Positions 61,722 through 64,000 of a DNA stretch of 64,000 nucleotides are shown here, in pieces (within the stretch, counting starts at the first letter, position 1; every line of letters starts with the position of its first letter). Where the stretch lies: contig NZ_CP097263.1 of NCBI RefSeq assembly GCF_028622115.1, positions 7,502,001 to 7,566,000 of the forward strand, written 5' to 3'. The position numbers and the translations under genes were made by a program. This DNA is from Kutzneria chonburiensis. Its GTDB lineage: Bacteria > Actinomycetota > Actinomycetes > Mycobacteriales > Pseudonocardiaceae. The notes under the pieces were generated by a model that worked only from the letters and a program-made list of their open reading frames with translations, did not search any database and was not told the origin of the DNA.

Positions 61722-64000
61722 TCAGGTGTTCACGGCGGCGCGGGTCGGACGGGGCTCGTTGGCCTCGTGGCTGCCGTGGCGTTCGAACAGCCGCCGGGCC
61801 TCGGCCCACATGGCGTCGGCCTCGGCCGTGCGGCCGGTCGTGGCCAGCAACGTGGACAGGTCCCGCATGGTTCGGGCCTGCCACAGCGGCAATCCCAGCG
61901 CGGTCCACCACTTCAACGACCGCTGGAGATGCTGCTCGGCGTCGTCGAAACGGCCGGTGGCCAGGTCGAGCTCGCCCAGCGTGCGCAACAGCAGCCCCTG
62001 GCCGAAGCCGTCCTGGAGCTTGCCGCACATCTCAAGGCCGTCCAGCAGCCCCGGCCGCTCCGACTCGCCCCGCCCCTGACGGATCCGCACCTTGGCCAGC
62101 GCCTGCGTGGCGTAGATGATCATGTGTGGATCGCCCAGCTCCACCAACATCCGCAGCGCGCCGCCGCAGTACCGCTCGGCCGCGTCCAGATCGCCGACGG
62201 CCCGGTAGGTGATGCCGATCGAGCGCCGAACCAGGGCCTGGCCGAAGCGGTCGTCCAGCTCCTCGTACCGGGCCAGCGCCCGGTTGTGCTCGGCCAGCGC
62301 GTCGTCGAACGCACCCTGCTCGGCCAGCGCCATGCCCAGGCCGTGCCAGGCGCGGCCTTCGATCTGTCGCGAGTACGCGCCGGCCAGCGCCGGCAGCAGC
62401 TCCCGCAGCATGCGCTCGGCGTCCTTGAGCTCGCCGCGCTCCCGCTGCACGGTGGCCAGCTCCAGCTTGGTCAGCACGATCTTGCCCTGGTCGCCCAGCT
62501 GCTCGTAGATGGTCAGCGCGCGGGCGTAGTAGTCGTCGGCCTCGTCGAACCGGTCCTGTTCCAGCCGCAGCCGGCCGAGTCCGATGTAGAGCGACGCCTT
62601 GCTGGCCTCGTCGCCGGCCTCCTCGGCCGCCTGCAACGCCGCCGAATGCGTCTGCCACCACTGGTCGAACTGGTTGCGCGCGGTGAAGACGGACGAGGAC
62701 AGCGCGGCGGCCAGGCTGGTCGACGAGGTCACCAGTCCCAGCTCGCTGGCCCGCTCGACCAGGGCCACGAACACCGTGCGCTCGGCGTCGAACCAGCCGA
62801 CCGGGTCGGCCACCAGCCGGGCCATCGTCGCCGCGTCCGGGGCGTGCCAGCGGGGCAGGCCGCTGATGTGCGTGGCATTGCCGCGCGGCATGCGGGCGGT
62901 GGCCTCGTCGATCATCGTCACGGCGCAGTGGATGACCCGCTCCAGCGCCGCCCTGGTGTCGGCCGGCGACTCGTCGGCCTCGGCCCGCTCCAGGGCGAAC
63001 GCCCTGGTCAGGTCGTGCAGCTGGTAGCGCGGCGAGCCTGCGGCGTCCACCATGGTTGTGTCCAGCAGGTAGCTGTCGGCCAGCCGCTCCAGGATCCGCT
63101 CGGTCGCCGGCACGGTCAGGTCGAGCAGCGGGGCCACGAACCAGGACGCGAACTCCATGGTGCCCAGCCAGCCCAGCAGCCGCAGCGTGCGCTGGTCGGC
63201 GTCGGTCAGGCCCTCGTAGCTCAGCAGCAGGCTGCCACGAACCTCCAGGTCGCCGGCCGACAGCTCGTCCAGCACCTGGTGCCGCTCCCGCAACCGGGTC
63301 GCCAGCAGGCGCAACGGCCACTGCGGCCGGGCGGCCAGCCGGGCGCCGGTGATACGCACCGCCAACGCCAGGTGCCCGCACAGCCGGACGATGTCCGCGG
63401 CGGCCGCCGGGTCCTGGGCGATCCGCTCCGGGCCGACCAGCGACTCCAGCAGCTCGGTCGCCTCGGTCTCGGCGAAAACCTCGATGTCCACGTGCGTCGC
63501 GCCGGCCAGCGCCGGTAACCGGCGGCGGCTGGTCACCAGCACGGCGCAGCCCGCGCCACCCGGCAGCAGGTCGCGGACCTGCCGCTCGTCGGCGGCATCG
63601 TCCAGCAGCACCAGCACCCGCCGGTCGGACAACATCGTGCGGTACAGGTCGGCGCGTTCCTCCAGGTTGTCCGGCACGGCCTGCGCCGGCACGCCCAGCG
63701 CCCGCAGGAACCGCGCCAGCACCTCGGTCGGGTCCAGTGAGGACGTGTGCACCCCGCGTAGGTTCACGTACAGCTGGCCGTCCGGGTACTGGTCCCGCAT
63801 CAGGTGCGCGACGTGGATGGCCAGCGAGCTCTTGCCGGCGCCGGGCTGGCCGGCGATCACGCTCAGCCGAGTGGCACTGGCGTCGGCCGTCAGCCGCTGC
63901 ACCAGGCGGTCGACCTGCTCGTCGCGGCCGGTGAAGTCGGGCAGGTCGGACGGCAGCTGCTGCGGCGCGGCCCGTACGGGCTCGGCCAGCGCCACCGCCG
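61722..64000 (-). CDS. SARP/AfsR-like regulator, NB-ARC and TPR part (5' end outside window)
   Basis: At least 757 residues of the C-terminal part. A P-loop NTPase begins DLPDFTGRDEQVDRLV with Walker A GQPGAGKSS, Walker B RVLVLLDDAADE and AVLVTSRRRLP; a winged-helix segment follows (LSYEGLTDADQRTLRLLG), then at least six TPR repeats (LYIGLGRLRLEQDRFDEADDYYARAL and similar). In AfsR-type proteins a SARP DNA-binding and BTAD domain precede this; the coding frame is still open at the window edge. Probable transcriptional regulator of a neighbouring or distant operon. Confidence 0.9.
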   Translation of the reverse strand, partial: AVALAEPVRAAPQQLPSDLPDFTGRDEQVDRLVQRLTADASATRLSVIAGQPGAGKSSLAIHVAHLMRDQYPDGQLYVNLRGVHTSSLDPTEVLARFLRALGVPAQAVPDNLEERADLYRTMLSDRRVLVLLDDAADERQVRDLLPGGAGCAVLVTSRRRLPALAGATHVDIEVFAETEATELLESLVGPERIAQDPAAAADIVRLCGHLALAVRITGARLAARPQWPLRLLATRLRERHQVLDELSAGDLEVRGSLLLSYEGLTDADQRTLRLLGWLGTMEFASWFVAPLLDLTVPATERILERLADSYLLDTTMVDAAGSPRYQLHDLTRAFALERAEADESPADTRAALERVIHCAVTMIDEATARMPRGNATHISGLPRWHAPDAATMARLVADPVGWFDAERTVFVALVERASELGLVTSSTSLAAALSSSVFTARNQFDQWWQTHSAALQAAEEAGDEASKASLYIGLGRLRLEQDRFDEADDYYARALTIYEQLGDQGKIVLTKLELATVQRERGELKDAERMLRELLPALAGAYSRQIEGRAWHGLGMALAEQGAFDDALAEHNRALARYEELDDRFGQALVRRSIGITYRAVGDLDAAERYCGGALRMLVELGDPHMIIYATQALAKVRIRQGRGESERPGLLDGLEMCGKLQDGFGQGLLLRTLGELDLATGRFDDAEQHLQRSLKWWTALGLPLWQARTMRDLSTLLATTGRTAEADAMWAEARRLFERHGSHEANEPRPTRAAVNT

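Overview
The window is very GC-rich actinomycete DNA with dense gene packing, many GTG starts and 1-4 bp stop/start overlaps. A galactofuranose pathway (a GalE-type epimerase, UDP-galactopyranose mutase Glf, galactofuranosyltransferase GlfT2), a DevR/DevS-like two-component pair, a BfrB-type ferritin and many leaderless genes point to the mycolata/Pseudonocardiaceae side of the Actinobacteria. A Kutzneria-, Saccharothrix- or Lentzea-like genome is my inference; the genus cannot be fixed from this sequence alone. I see no tRNA, rRNA, CRISPR array, insertion sequence or prophage.

Layout. 0-4.3 kb: DUF5926 gene end, DUF952 protein, sigma factor plus membrane partner, ferritin, an unknown protein and a DUF3800-like protein, with two clusters of DnaA-box-like sequences. 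4.3-10.6 kb: MarR/ABC exporter operon (marR carries a frameshift), aldo/keto reductase, arginine deiminase, and a DUF2470-CPBP pair behind an IdeR/DtxR-type iron box. 10.6-17.7 kb: a tightly overlapping five-gene minus-strand operon (SWIM, DUF5691, MoxR ATPase, DUF5682, VWA) related to E. coli yehLMPQ. 17.8-20.9 kb: three tandem paralogous membrane proteins of unknown function. 20.9-24.8 kb: homogentisate catabolism (hmgA divergent from an unknown gene, fumarylacetoacetase and an IclR regulator) with two palindromic operators in the divergent promoter. 24.8-26.7 kb: secreted propeller-like protein; a GDT1/TMEM165 transporter behind a yybP-ykoY manganese riboswitch.

26.7-34.2 kb: cytochrome bd oxidase cydA-cydB-cydDC followed by a DevS-like kinase and a convergent DevR-like regulator; cydDC has a frameshift inside a strong hairpin. 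34.2-39.5 kb: GNAT, macro-domain protein, pheA, phosphatase, amidase/TetR pair, small metallopeptidase. 39.5-44.1 kb: septum-formation family protein, a trio resembling E. coli yjfM-yjfC-yjfL, and serS. 44.3-47.2 kb: F420-type oxidoreductase, HAD phosphatase, L-2-hydroxyglutarate oxidase.

47.2-61.7 kb is a cell-envelope glycan region: GalE-type epimerase, DPM1-like glycosyltransferase with DUF2304 partner, secreted GH15-like glucosidase, two large multi-pass membrane proteins, a GT4 glycosyltransferase, a flippase, and glf-glfT2. UDP-galactose made by the epimerase can be converted to UDP-galactofuranose by Glf and polymerised by GlfT2. The right edge cuts a SARP/AfsR-like NB-ARC-TPR regulator.

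Best candidates for new biology: the SWIM-MoxR-VWA operon, the unknown gene occupying the maleylacetoacetate isomerase slot, and the tandem membrane-protein triplet.
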